From: GCA-003244245 sp036266995 | GTDB lineage: Bacteria > Actinomycetota > Actinomycetes > Mycobacteriales > Pseudonocardiaceae | Length of the DNA: 64,000 nucleotides | Assembly (NCBI GenBank): GCA_036266995.1 | Contig: DATAWX010000169.1 | Coordinates: forward strand, 1 to 64,000 | Direction of reading: 5' to 3' | Part shown: piece by piece, positions 50,623 to 60,101 of the stretch | How the letters are laid out: the number at the start of each line of letters is the position of its first letter | Numbering within the stretch: the stretch's first letter is position 1 | Notes under the pieces: model-generated | Seen by the model: the letters and a program-made list of their open reading frames with translations, nothing else | Databases searched by the model: none | Told to the model about the DNA's origin: nothing | Made by a program: the position numbers and the translations under genes

Positions 50623-53490
50623 CTACTCAGCGGCATCGAGTCGGCGCCTGGTGGCCGCCACGGCCAACTCGGAGCGCGACGCGGTGCCCAGCTTGGCGAA
50701 GATGTGCGAGAGGTGAGCTTTCACTGTCCCGACAGAGATGAACATGCGCTCGCCGACCTGGCGGTTGGTGAGTCCGGTAGCGATGTGGCGCACGACGTCG
50801 AGCTCGGTCGGGGTCAGGCTGTCCCAACCGCGGGATGGGCGTTTTCGTTCACCCCGGGCCCGGCGGACGTAGGCCACCGCCTCGCCGGTGTCCAGCGCGG
50901 CGCCGGCGGCGAAGGCGCGGTGGTAGCTGTCGGGTCCGAGCGCTTCGATGGTGGCTCGCTCGATGGAGGTCCAGAACTCCGGCTCAAGCGGGAGACGGAC
51001 GATGCCGAGCCGATGGCGGCCGGCCGCCGCTGCGCCCAGCAGCCGAGCCGCTTGCTCGAAGCGTTCCTGGGCGGCGGCAATGGCGGCGAGCACATCGAGG
51101 CACTCTGGTATGTCGATCGCGAAGCCCTTGGCAACCAGGCGGCCCAGCGCGTCGTGAATGTGTCGCTCCGCGTCGGCGGTCTTTCCCGCGGCCAGGGCCA
51201 GCCGGCCGAGCAGACGCTCGGCGCCGGCTTGCATCCATCCGCTGCCCAGCCGCTGGGCCACCTCCAGCGCCTCCGCAGCACAGGCCCGAGCCGCACCGCG
51301 GTTCCCGTCGACGCGCTCAAGAGTGCCCAGGGCGCTGAGGTGCCAGGTCAGCAGGTAGACGAATCCCGAGCGGCGTTCCGCGTCGACGGCGGTCTCCAGG
51401 TGTTCCCGTGCCTCGGCAAGCTTGCCCAAGGCCATCTCGGTTCTGCCGAGCATCTGGTTGGCCATGCCGAAGGTAAAGCCCGCGCCTGCCTCCAGCACCT
51501 GCGCGAGCGTGGTGCCGGCAAGCGAGTACGCGAGCTCGGTATCGCCGCACACCAGCCGGGTGTAGACCAGGTAGCCGCTGGCGAGACCGTTCGGGACCGG
51601 GTCACCGACCTGGTCGCTGGCAGCGATGGAACGCGCGAGCAACTGGCGAGTCTCGGTGAGCCGCCCGTAATACATCGCTTCCCAGCCCAGGCAGAACCAG
51701 TGCCACGCGAATCCCCGCTGGTAGCCAAGCCGGGTTGCGGTCGCGTAGGCGTCATCGAGCAGGGGGCGCGCTGTGCCGAACTCGTCCTGGTAATGCCAGG
51801 CAATCGCCAGGGTCTGCGAAGCACTGGTCCGGCACCACTCGTCGCCGGCTTGCGTCGCCCGCTCCAGGCTGCGCTGGAGTAGCGCTCGTCCACCAGCCGG
51901 GTCGCCGATGGAGACCACGAGCCCGAGGATGTCCAAGGCTCGGCCCTGGGTCCAGAGGTCGCCGCAGGCCTCGCCGACCGCCAGCGCGGCCCGCGCCCAA
52001 CCTTGTGCCGCCTCATACGCGCCGCCGTACAGGCCGAGGTTCGCGCGGCCGGCCAGCACCCGCCCGCGCAGCGGAGTCGGAGCCTCGCCCGCGGCGGCCA
52101 GAGCGCGCGCGTAGGCGGCATCACCCTCCCGGTATCGGCCGGTGAACAGCCAGAACAGGGTCAGCGCGGCCACCAGACGCAGACCTGCGTTGGGATCGGT
52201 CACCGTCGCCCGATCCAGGGCGGCGCGCAGGTTCGGTAGCTCGATGGCGGCAGTGGTGAGAACGGGGTCGTCTCGTCCGGCGCCGAGCACCTGCGGTTCA
52301 GAGGCCTCGACGAGCGCGAGGTGGTAGGCCAGGTGGCGCTCGCGCAGGACGTCGACTTCGCCGGCGTCGGCCAGGCGCGCTGCGGCGTACTGGCGGACGG
52401 TCTCCAGCAAGCCGTAGCGCATCTCGGGGCCTCGCGCATCGGTGCTGACCAGGGACTTGTCGACCAGGCCGGTGACCAGGTCGAGCAGGTCGTCGCGGGC
52501 GATGCCGTCGCCCGGGCACACCTGCTCAGCCGCGTCCAGCGTCGCGCCCCCCGCGAAGACCGACAGCCGCCGCAGCAGTGCGCGTTCACCGTCGCTGAGC
52601 AGATCGTGGCTCCAGTCGAGTGAGGCCTGCAACGTCTGGTGACGCCGCACCGCAGTGCAGGCGCCGCCGGTGAGCAGGTGGAAGCGGTCGCCCAGCCGGT
52701 GGGCGATCTGCTCGGGGGTCAGCATCCGTACCCGCGCGGCGGCCAGCTCGATGGCCAGCGGGATGCCGTCGAGGTCGTGACAGATCTGCGCGACGATGGG
52801 CGCGTTGGTCGGGGTGATGGTGAAATCGGGGCGCACCTGCGTGGCGCGCTCGAGGAACAGGGACACGGCGTCGGACTGGCGCAGCACCGTGATCGGCTCG
52901 CTTGGCGTTCTGGCCGGCAGCGACATCGACGGAACTCGCCACGCCGTCTCGCCGAGCACCCCTAGCGGCGCCCGGCTGGTTGCCAGGACTGTCACCGACG
53001 GGCAGCTGCGCACCAGCATGTCGGCGAGCTGCGCACAAGCGGTGACCAGGTGTTCGCAGTTGTCGAGAATGAGCAGCGTGTGGCGGGTGTGCAGGTAGCC
53101 GACGAGCGTTTCGACGGGCTCGCTACCAGGCATCTCTCGCAGGCCGATGGCGCCGATCACGGCGGCGGGCAGCAGCGCGGCGTCCTCCAGCCGCGCAACC
53201 TCGACCCACCACACTCCGTCGGGGTGGCCGTCCAGCGCGCCAGCCGCAACCTGTAAGGCCAGGCGCGTCTTGCCGCAGCCACCCGCGCCAGTCAGCGTCA
53301 ATAGCCGCACGCCGCCGAGCAGCTCGCCGACCTGGGCCAGCTCGCGGCGCCGTCCGACGAAGCTGGTCAGCTCACCAGGCAGATTGGTGGTGGGGATGTT
53401 GAGCGAGCGCAACGCGGTTCCTGCCCTGTCCTGCCGCCAGCATCCACTGGGATTCTTCCCGACATCAGCAGCCGGCCGATCGGGTCGCAC
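50623..53490 (-). CDS. Large LuxR-family ATPase regulator
   Basis: 955 residues from GTG 53490. The conserved part begins at LNIPTTNLPGELTSFVGRRRELAQV (~residue 30). Walker A LTGAGGCGKTRLAL, Walker B-like TLLILDNCEHLV, sensor VLATSRAPLGVLGE, then winged helix, a long TPR-like arm (~400-850), and a C-terminal LuxR HTH: LTPTELDVVRHIATGLTNRQVGERMFISVGTVKAHLSHIFAKLG. This architecture is common in actinobacterial pathway-specific activators. It is complete, unlike the two relics at 37642 and 58083. Target genes unknown; the SnoaL-AOC operon just downstream is a candidate. Confidence 0.9.
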   Translation of the reverse strand: MRPDRPAADVGKNPSGCWRQDRAGTALRSLNIPTTNLPGELTSFVGRRRELAQVGELLGGVRLLTLTGAGGCGKTRLALQVAAGALDGHPDGVWWVEVARLEDAALLPAAVIGAIGLREMPGSEPVETLVGYLHTRHTLLILDNCEHLVTACAQLADMLVRSCPSVTVLATSRAPLGVLGETAWRVPSMSLPARTPSEPITVLRQSDAVSLFLERATQVRPDFTITPTNAPIVAQICHDLDGIPLAIELAAARVRMLTPEQIAHRLGDRFHLLTGGACTAVRRHQTLQASLDWSHDLLSDGERALLRRLSVFAGGATLDAAEQVCPGDGIARDDLLDLVTGLVDKSLVSTDARGPEMRYGLLETVRQYAAARLADAGEVDVLRERHLAYHLALVEASEPQVLGAGRDDPVLTTAAIELPNLRAALDRATVTDPNAGLRLVAALTLFWLFTGRYREGDAAYARALAAAGEAPTPLRGRVLAGRANLGLYGGAYEAAQGWARAALAVGEACGDLWTQGRALDILGLVVSIGDPAGGRALLQRSLERATQAGDEWCRTSASQTLAIAWHYQDEFGTARPLLDDAYATATRLGYQRGFAWHWFCLGWEAMYYGRLTETRQLLARSIAASDQVGDPVPNGLASGYLVYTRLVCGDTELAYSLAGTTLAQVLEAGAGFTFGMANQMLGRTEMALGKLAEAREHLETAVDAERRSGFVYLLTWHLSALGTLERVDGNRGAARACAAEALEVAQRLGSGWMQAGAERLLGRLALAAGKTADAERHIHDALGRLVAKGFAIDIPECLDVLAAIAAAQERFEQAARLLGAAAAGRHRLGIVRLPLEPEFWTSIERATIEALGPDSYHRAFAAGAALDTGEAVAYVRRARGERKRPSRGWDSLTPTELDVVRHIATGLTNRQVGERMFISVGTVKAHLSHIFAKLGTASRSELAVAATRRRLDAAE

Positions 53491-53689
53491 CCTCGCGATT
53501 GTCTCATCCTCAAGCCCCGGCGGTTACGTTTCCCGCGTAACAGTGACCGGCCGCATCCGATACAGCGGGTAGGGCGTGCTGCGATGGGGGCATGGGATCG
53601 CAGGCGGCCCAGGACAGTGGCACTGCGCTGCCGCAACAGGTGGCGCTCGGCAGCCACGGTTCACCGACAACTCAACTTGGGGGGACACC

Positions 53690-53902
53690 ATGCGACGAGT
53701 CATCATTCGTTCTCTGGCGGCCACAGCGGTGGTCGGCGGAGTTATTCTCGCGGGGGCCGGCGTAGCCGCTGCTGGCACGGGATTGGAGTCCGGCACGGGA
53801 CGTCCGACAGGCGGTACTGGAGACCAACCAACCTGCGCAGCCCGTTCTATCGATCTTTCGCAGGACTGCCTCCTGAGTCCGGACGGTGGCCGATTTTTGT
53901 AG
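53690..53902 (+). CDS. Small secreted protein
   Basis: 70 residues from ATG 53690 (GGGGGGACACC upstream). Signal peptide IRSLAATAVVGGVILAGAGVAAA, then a ~40-residue Gly/Thr-rich mature part with two cysteines (QPTCAARSIDLSQDCLL) that may form one disulfide. No family recognised. It is followed by a strong terminator 18 nt after the stop, which supports a real transcription unit. Confidence 0.65.
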   Translation: MRRVIIRSLAATAVVGGVILAGAGVAAAGTGLESGTGRPTGGTGDQPTCAARSIDLSQDCLLSPDGGRFL

Positions 53903-53920
53903 TAGCGACGCGACGCTGCC

Positions 53921-53958
53921 AAACGGCCCCGCCCCGTACGTAGCAGGCGGGGCCGTTT
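53921..53958 (+). terminator. Rho-independent-type terminator
   Basis: AAACGGCCCCGCC and GGCGGGGCCGTTT, a perfect 13-bp stem with a 12-nt loop, followed by GTTCG. Confidence 0.85.
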
Positions 53959-54033
53959 GTTCGCCCCAGGCCACCGTCGTGTGTTCGCCGGACCGTACGC
54001 TGCTGGGCCGGACTAGCCCCGGGAGCGCTTGCA

Positions 54034-55170
54034 GTGGCAAACGACGATGAACGCATCGCCCTGTTCCTCGACTACGAGAACCTCGCGATCGGAGCGCGCG
54101 ACGGGCTGGGCGTGTCGCCCTTCGACTTCGGCCCAGTGGCCGACGCGCTCGCCGAGCGAGGGCGCGTGGTGGTGCGCCGGGCCTACGCCGACTGGTCGTA
54201 TTTCGACGCCGACCGCCGGCTGCTCGCCCTGGCCCAGGTCGAACTCATCGAGATCCCCCAGCGCATCGGGGGCTCGAGGAAGAATGCCGCTGATATCAAG
54301 ATGGCCGTCGATGTCATCCAGCTGGCATACGAGCGAGGCTTCATCACGACGTTCGCCATCGGCACGGGTGACTCTGACTTCACCCCGCTCGTGCACAAGC
54401 TGCGCGAGCTCGACAAGCGGGTCATCGGCATCGGCGTTGCGTCGTCGACGTCCGCCCTGCTGCCGCCCGCCTGCGATGAGTTCCTGTTCTATGACCGCCT
54501 GCCCGGCGTCGAGCCGTCCCAGGAACCGAAGCGAGGCCGAGGCCGCGGCCGCCAGCCAGGCGTTATAGCACCGGTGGTGCCGACGCCGCCGGTCACGATA
54601 CCTACCGCCAGTGTGGACGCGGGCGGGTCCGACCCCGTGGTTGCTGACGCCCCGGTCGACGAGGGGGTGGGAGCGGCCGAGGAGCGTGACGTCGGCCTGC
54701 TCGTCGCGCGCACTCTGTCCGGTCTGCAGCGCCACGCCGACGGTCCTGTCCGCGCGTCGATGCTCAAGCGGGCGATCCTGCGCAAGGATCCGACCTTCGA
54801 CGAAGCCGACCTGGGGTTCCGGGGGTTCGGTGAACTGCTTCGCCATCTCGAGAGCCAGCGCGTCGTGGAGTTGCGCCAGGGAGCGGCGCAGGGCGACCCC
54901 GAGGTGACGTTCTCTGCGGACGACTCTGCCGACGACGATGCCTTCCAACTACTGGTCGACGTCGTCCGTGAGCTGCAGGCGTCGGGCACACCGCCCCAGT
55001 TGAGCGGGCTGAAGGACCAGCTACGCAAACGTCTACCCGCCTTCAGCGAGAAGCGTTACGGCTTCAATAGCTTCCTGTCCTTCGCCAAGGCGGCCCGCGC
55101 GCGAGATCTGATCGCCATGGAGTGGGACGACGACGCCGGCGACTACCTGCTGCGCGTGCGGGATGCGTAG
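54034..55170 (+). CDS. NYN-domain RNase with two OST-HTH/LOTUS modules
   Basis: 378 residues, GTG start. Residues ~8-150: NYN (PIN-like) nuclease with IALFLDYENLAIGAR, KNAADIKMAVDVIQLAYERG and TFAIGTGDSDFTPLV giving the acidic metal site. An Arg/Pro linker (RGRGRGRQ) follows. Residues ~225-300 and ~310-375 are winged OST-HTH/LOTUS modules (RASMLKRAILRKDPTFDEADLGFRGFGELLRHLE and LSGLKDQLRKRLPAFSEKRYGFNSFLSFAKAA), thought to bind RNA. It probably acts in RNA turnover. The stop overlaps the start of the GH20 relic. Confidence 0.88.
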   Translation: MANDDERIALFLDYENLAIGARDGLGVSPFDFGPVADALAERGRVVVRRAYADWSYFDADRRLLALAQVELIEIPQRIGGSRKNAADIKMAVDVIQLAYERGFITTFAIGTGDSDFTPLVHKLRELDKRVIGIGVASSTSALLPPACDEFLFYDRLPGVEPSQEPKRGRGRGRQPGVIAPVVPTPPVTIPTASVDAGGSDPVVADAPVDEGVGAAEERDVGLLVARTLSGLQRHADGPVRASMLKRAILRKDPTFDEADLGFRGFGELLRHLESQRVVELRQGAAQGDPEVTFSADDSADDDAFQLLVDVVRELQASGTPPQLSGLKDQLRKRLPAFSEKRYGFNSFLSFAKAARARDLIAMEWDDDAGDYLLRVRDA

Positions 55171-56219
55171 CGGAAGACTTCTTCTGGTCGTCGCCGCGCT
55201 TGTCGCGGCGATGGCGGGCAGCCTGGCCATCCCGCCCGCCTCGCGTACCTGAAGTACAACAACCTTCACTTGCACCTGACCGACAACGAACCGTTCCGGC
55301 TGGAAAGCTCGACCGCGCCCGGTATCACCGCGGCCGAGCATTACTCGAAGGCCGGAATCGCCGACCTGGTCGCCCTGGCGGGCCGCTACCGCATCACGGT
55401 GATCCCGAAGATCGACATGCCCAGCCACCTCGGTGCGCTGCTGGCCAACCCGTCGTACACGAACCTCGCACTCGACCCGGCTGGCGCCCGGGGCGCCATC
55501 GACATCTCCAATCCCCGCGCCCGCGCACTGCTGCGGTCGCTGGTGGCCGAATACCTGCCACTGTTCCCGGGTCCGTATTTCAGTATCGGGGCCGACGAGT
55601 ACATCACGAACCACGCCAAGTATCCGCCACTGCAGGCCTACGCGCGCACCTGCAATGCGGGAGCGACGCCCAAAGACGCGTTCTACTGCTTCGCCGACGA
55701 CATGGCCAGTTTCTTGCGCCAGCGGGGCAAGGCCACCCGGATCTGGAATGACGCACTGACCGCCGAGGCGCATGCCATCCCCCTGGACCGCACAATCGTG
55801 ATCGACTATTGGATCGGCACCGTCACCGGTCCCGGCCATCTGCCGCCGCTGGACCCGAATGCCGTCGCCGCGCACGGCAACAAGGTGATAAATGCGAGCT
55901 GGCACGCGAGCATCAACGGCACCGTCTACATCACCCTGTACTACGTCGTGAGGGACACGCCGCGGCCGGCTCCCAGCCCGATGTATGAGCTGTGGAACAC
56001 CACCATGTTCGACGGAGGTCGGACGTTGACCGCCAACCTCGCCGGTTCGCAGTTCAACATCTGGTGTGACCAGCCCACCGCGGAAACCGAGGATCAGGTC
56101 GCTGACGGGATCTGGCCGGACTTGCGCGTGTTAGCACAGAAAACCTGGGGACACCACAGCTGACCGGGAACTACGCCGGCTTCCAGACGATCATGGCCGC
56201 CGTCGGCAGCCCGCGCTAG
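55163..56219 (+). pseudogene. Decayed GH20 beta-N-acetylhexosaminidase gene
   Basis: ATG 55163 gives a signal peptide (LLLVVAALVAAMAGSLA) and stops after 29 codons. Two bases out of frame, a GH20 catalytic domain begins: YLKYNNLHLHLTDNEPFRL, VIPKIDMPSHLGALL, YFSIGADEY with the Asp-Glu pair, TRIWNDAL. The N-terminal GH20b domain is deleted. A second frame change near 56155 hides the end TPQLTGNYAGFQTIMAAVGS. A GTG/ATG start at 55270 could still give a 297-residue protein without export signal. Probable inactive relic of chitin or peptidoglycan sugar degradation. Confidence 0.75.
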
Positions 56220-57115
56220 CGAACGCCGAGTGACATCAGCGGGTGCTGGCGCGGGTCCAGCCATCGCAGGATCGCGATCACCGCCGCCCGGTCGGTCGCG
56301 ACACATCCCGTGGTAGGGCGGCCGCTGGTGACGTGGAGGAAGAACGCCGAGCCGGCGCCCGGGTGGACTGGCCAGCGGTTGTAGTCGATTACCACCGCGT
56401 AGTCGTAGACGGAACCGGCCTTACCCAGGTCTTCCCCCGCCGCTTCGTTGAACGGGCACCTGCCCGGCGCGCACGTCTGGTGGGTGTTGTAGGCGGGCGA
56501 CCGGACGTCGGATACCCACCAGTCGTTAGCGGTGGCGTGGAACCACGGTTGCCGTGTGCCGGGATTGGCAGCTCGGCCGAAGGTCTGGGTAAGGCTGAAC
56601 AGGCCGGCCGGGGTCCGTGAGGTCGACTCGCTGGTCCGGCCGATCCCATCCGCGCCGATGTGCGCCGGGACCGGCCCCAGGACCGGCCTCCAGCCGTTCC
56701 CGGCCCGCTGCCAGGCCTCGATCATCGCCGTCGTGCTGCTCGCGTTGGGCGCGGTGACGAGCACCACCTGCGAGGTCGTCGCGGGTATGCCGCGCAGAGC
56801 TGCCGGAGCTGCGCTGGCGGCGGGCGCGGCGGGCGCGAGCCGACTGGGCGGCCCTTGGGCCGAGATCTGCGCGGCCGACCGCACCGCCGGTGCCCTACTG
56901 CCGGTATCGGCGGCCAAGGAGAGAGCGCCGGGAGTCTCAGAGCCGTCGGCGCCGATGGCGCACGCCGAGGTCAGACCGGCGACGAGCAGGACGCAGATCG
57001 ACGTAATCGAAAGCAGCCCCGAAGCCCCGATGCTCCGGCTCCCGGCGCGCTTGCACTCGAGAGCGCAACGATGCGCGCATTCCTGGTTGAGTCCATCCCG
57101 CACACGCTGCAGCAT
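56216..57115 (-). CDS. L,D-transpeptidase (YkuD)-like exported protein
   Basis: 299 residues. The N-terminal ~30 residues precede a hydrophobic signal (LLSITSICVLLVAGLTSAC) that may be a lipobox; a later start is possible. An Ala/Pro-rich linker (~60-105) leads to a catalytic domain with TPAGLFSLTQTFG, PGTRQPWFHATANDWWVSD, VVIDYNRWPVHPGAGSAFFLHV and TTGCVATDRAAVIAILRWLDP, containing the His and the catalytic Cys of YkuD enzymes. Close homologues act on or near cell wall. It is convergent with the GH20 relic and overlaps its end by 4 nt. Confidence 0.75.
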   Translation of the reverse strand: MLQRVRDGLNQECAHRCALECKRAGSRSIGASGLLSITSICVLLVAGLTSACAIGADGSETPGALSLAADTGSRAPAVRSAAQISAQGPPSRLAPAAPAASAAPAALRGIPATTSQVVLVTAPNASSTTAMIEAWQRAGNGWRPVLGPVPAHIGADGIGRTSESTSRTPAGLFSLTQTFGRAANPGTRQPWFHATANDWWVSDVRSPAYNTHQTCAPGRCPFNEAAGEDLGKAGSVYDYAVVIDYNRWPVHPGAGSAFFLHVTSGRPTTGCVATDRAAVIAILRWLDPRQHPLMSLGVR

Positions 57116-57454
57116 CGCTCGATCCCGTCCATCACCGTCGTCGCCCTGATCGTGACCGCGCCCCCAGATTCACACACGGGAGCCCAGATGTCCCCGCGCC
57201 GCGCCGACCCTCCCCGAGCACAGCCCGCTGGCGCCCGCCCGCCGCACCGCCCTCTAACCGCGCAGTCTGGATGCAGACTGCGGAAATGTGACCCGAATTA
57301 CCGCATTCTGCATCCAGACTGCGACGGACCCGATGATGAGCCGTAGCCGTGCAGAATCGCCGTGCCATCACTCAGTTTCGGCGATCATGGCACGTGCCGA
57401 CAAACCCACCTGATTAGCCAACAGCCTCGGCCGCGATCTGATCGGAGCTGCGTG
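57116..57454. other. Intergenic region with a 15-bp inverted repeat
   Basis: GCAGTCTGGATGCAG (57262-57276) and its exact complement (57308-57322) flank 31 nt. Otherwise nothing is coding. It separates the L,D-transpeptidase gene (divergent) from the SDR relic; the repeat could be an operator or a leader structure of either. Confidence 0.5.
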
Positions 57455-57991
57455 ATGAATACCACGACGACACAGCCTGCGCTGGCCGGCTCGGTGGCCA
57501 TTGTCACTGGCGGAGGGCGCGGTATCGGGCGGGTGTTGGCGCTCGCCTTGGCCGGAGCCGGCGCCGCGGTGGGTCTGATCGCTCGCTCGCCCGACTAGCT
57601 CGCCGAGTCGGTGCAGCTGATCGAGGCGGCAGGTGGCTTCGCCGCCGCGGCCAGTGCGGACCTCAGCGACTCTGAGGCCGCCGCGACCGCCGTCGACAAG
57701 CTGCGCCACGAGCTCGGCCCTGTCGACTTGCTCGTCAACAACGCCGGGATCAGCGGGCCGGCCGGACCCGCCTGGGAGGTCCCGGAGCAGGACTGGTGGC
57801 GCACCGTCGAGGTCAACCCGCGCAGTGTGGAGCGGTGCAGTCGACTCGTGTTGCCGGAGATGGTCGACTGCGGGCGTGGCCGGATCGTGAACGTGACCAG
57901 CCAGGCCGGTGCCTTTCGCTGGCCATTGGCCGCACCGGAGGACGAATTGCGTCGGGTGCTCCACCGGCTGCTCGGGCGAGAGATTGGTTGA
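57455..57991 (+). pseudogene. Short-chain dehydrogenase gene with nonsense mutation and 3' deletion
   Basis: ATG 57455. SVAIVTGGGRGIGRVLALALAGAGAAVGLIARSPD then an in-frame TAG (57596-57598), then, still in the same frame, LAESVQLIEAAGGFAAAASADLSD, PVDLLVNNAGISGPAG and GRIVNVTSQAGAF. The Rossmann GxxxGxG and NNAG motifs are present, but the YxxxK active-site part is deleted after GAFRWP. Both lesions make it inactive. Confidence 0.8.
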
Positions 57992-58082
57992 TACTTACTA
58001 CCGGGCATTACAGTTCGGGATGATTCCCGTCCTGCTCGAACGGCTCCACGCCAGCTACGTGGCCGAGGAGGCGTGGCCGCTG

Positions 58083-60101
58083 ATGCGCACCGAATTGGTG
58101 GGTCGCGAACGGGAGTTGGCCGCGCTCGTGGAGCACCTCGAGTCAGCTCTCGCGACGCATCCGCGCGTCGTGTTGTGCCGGGGCGAACCGGGGATTGGCA
58201 AGACCCGCATGGCGGAGGAGCTGATCGGGCTGGCGGTGACGCGGCGCGTCCCGGTGGCCTGGGGGTCGGCGGCGGAGTCGGGCGGCGCGCCCCCGTACTG
58301 GCCGTGGCGGCAGGTGCTGCGCGCGGTGTCCGCCGGCGTCGACGTCATCAAGATCGCCGACGAGCTCGGAGTGACTCCCGACCTCGGACGGCTCGCACCC
58401 GACGTATTCGACGCTCCAGGCGGTGATCGGAGGGGCAGTGGCTCGAGCGAGGACCGGTTTCGGCTCTTCGACGCGGTCGCCCAGCTGCTGAGCGATATCA
58501 CCACGCACGCACCGTGGGTCATCGTGTTCGACGACGCGCATCGAGCGGATTACGGCTCGTTGCTGCTGCTGCACCACGTGGTGCGCACGCTGGCTCGCGA
58601 GCGGCTGCTGGTGATGGTGAATCACCGCGACACCGAACCCGTGCACGACGTCCTCGTCACGGGACTTGCTCGGGAGCCGGCCACCCGGCGGATCGACCTG
58701 CGCGGTTTGGCCGCTCCCGCCGTCGGTCAGCAGCTCGCCGCGCTGGTCGGGTACCACGTCGCACCGGCGCAGGTGAAGCGGGTGCACGCGATCACGGGTG
58801 GCAACCCCTTTTTCGTCGGTGAGATGGGCTGGGCGCTGGCCGACGCAGGCCCAGCCGCGTCGGCGGTCCCGGTCCCGCCGAGCGTGCTGCAAACGATCAA
58901 CGAACGGCTCGACCGGCTCCCGCCGAAGTCCGCGCGGCTGCTGGACGCGGCGTCGATCGTCGGCCGGGAGTTCTCCGTCGAGGTGCTCGCCCGGATGGTG
59001 GGCGAGCCCGTGCTCGGCTGCCTGGGTCAGCTCGACGACGCAGCCGCCGCCGGCCTGATCGAGCCCACGGAGTCGACCGGCGAGCATCGATTCGTGCACG
59101 TCTTGATTCGGGACGCGATCGAGGCCGGCTTGGGCACAGCCGAGCGGGCACAGCTGCACAGGTCGGCGGCCGAGGCCGTGGAGGTGCTGCACGCCGGCCG
59201 TCTCGAGCCGCGTCTGTCGGATCTCGCCCGGCACTGGGCGGCCGCGGCCGTGCTCGGTGACCGGGGACGCGCTACCGGTTGGATCCGGCGGGCCGCGGCT
59301 GAGGCGGTGGGTCGGCTCGTCTACGAGGAGGGCGTCCGGCTTTACCGGCTCGCGCTCGACGTCGGCGGTGGCGAGCTCGACGATCTCGACTGCTGCGAAC
59401 TGCTGCTCGCGCTCGGCTGCGCGCAGAGCCTGTCCGGGGACCACCCGGGCCGGCTGCGCACCTGCCGGAGTGCGGCCGATCTCGCGCGTTCGATGGCGCG
59501 GCCCGATCTCATCGCAGAGGCAGCCCTGATCTTGGAGGGCGGCGACGGAGCCGAGGCCGATCGGTTGGTCAGGCGGCTGTGCGAGGAGGTCCTCCGGTGG
59601 CTGGGTCCGCAGTCCTCCTCGCTGCGGGCCAGGGTCGCGGCCGGCCTGGCCCGCGCGTGCATCTACCTCGATGACATCGATGCCGCCGCGCGAGCCAGCG
59701 AGCAGGCACTGGCCATGGCGAACCAGTGCGACGATCGGGCCGCGGTGGTGGCGACGTTACGAGCCCGCCAGCTGGTTCGCTGCGATCCGGACGGGACCGA
59801 CGAACGGTCCGACCTGGCCGCGCGGCTGCTGGAGATCGGCCGGGAGGCCTCGGACCCCGAGACCCAGATGTGGGCCCACCTCTGGCGGATCGACGTGATG
59901 TTGCAGCGCGGCGACCTCTGCGGCGTCGGCCGGGAGCTCGATCCCCTGGCCTGGTGTGTCAATGAGCTGGGCGGGCCGGTCGCGCGCTGGCACCTGCTCC
60001 GCTGCCGCGCAGCACATTCTCACCAAGCTCGACCTGCCGAACCGGAGCCGGATCGCGGTCTGGATCACCAGCCGCAGTTGAGCCTGGATGCACCGCGCTG
60101 A
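58083..60101 (+). pseudogene. LuxR ATPase regulator with large internal deletion
   Basis: From ATG 58083 (GGAGG 11 bases upstream; ATG 58020 also possible). MRTELVGRERELAALVEHL, Walker A CRGEPGIGKTRMAEEL, Walker B-like WVIVFDDAHRADYGSLLLL, then the TPR-like arm to about 59990. Then the frame breaks: QHILTKLDLPNRSRIAVWITSRS, the end of a LuxR HTH domain, lies out of frame directly after CRAA. An expected several hundred residues, including most of the HTH, are missing. The protein keeps its ATPase but cannot bind DNA. An IS element is inserted at the original stop codon. Confidence 0.75.

Noticed and set aside
58143..59444. 433-codon minus-strand ORF
   Set aside because: Antisense to the LuxR ATPase relic; no signature.
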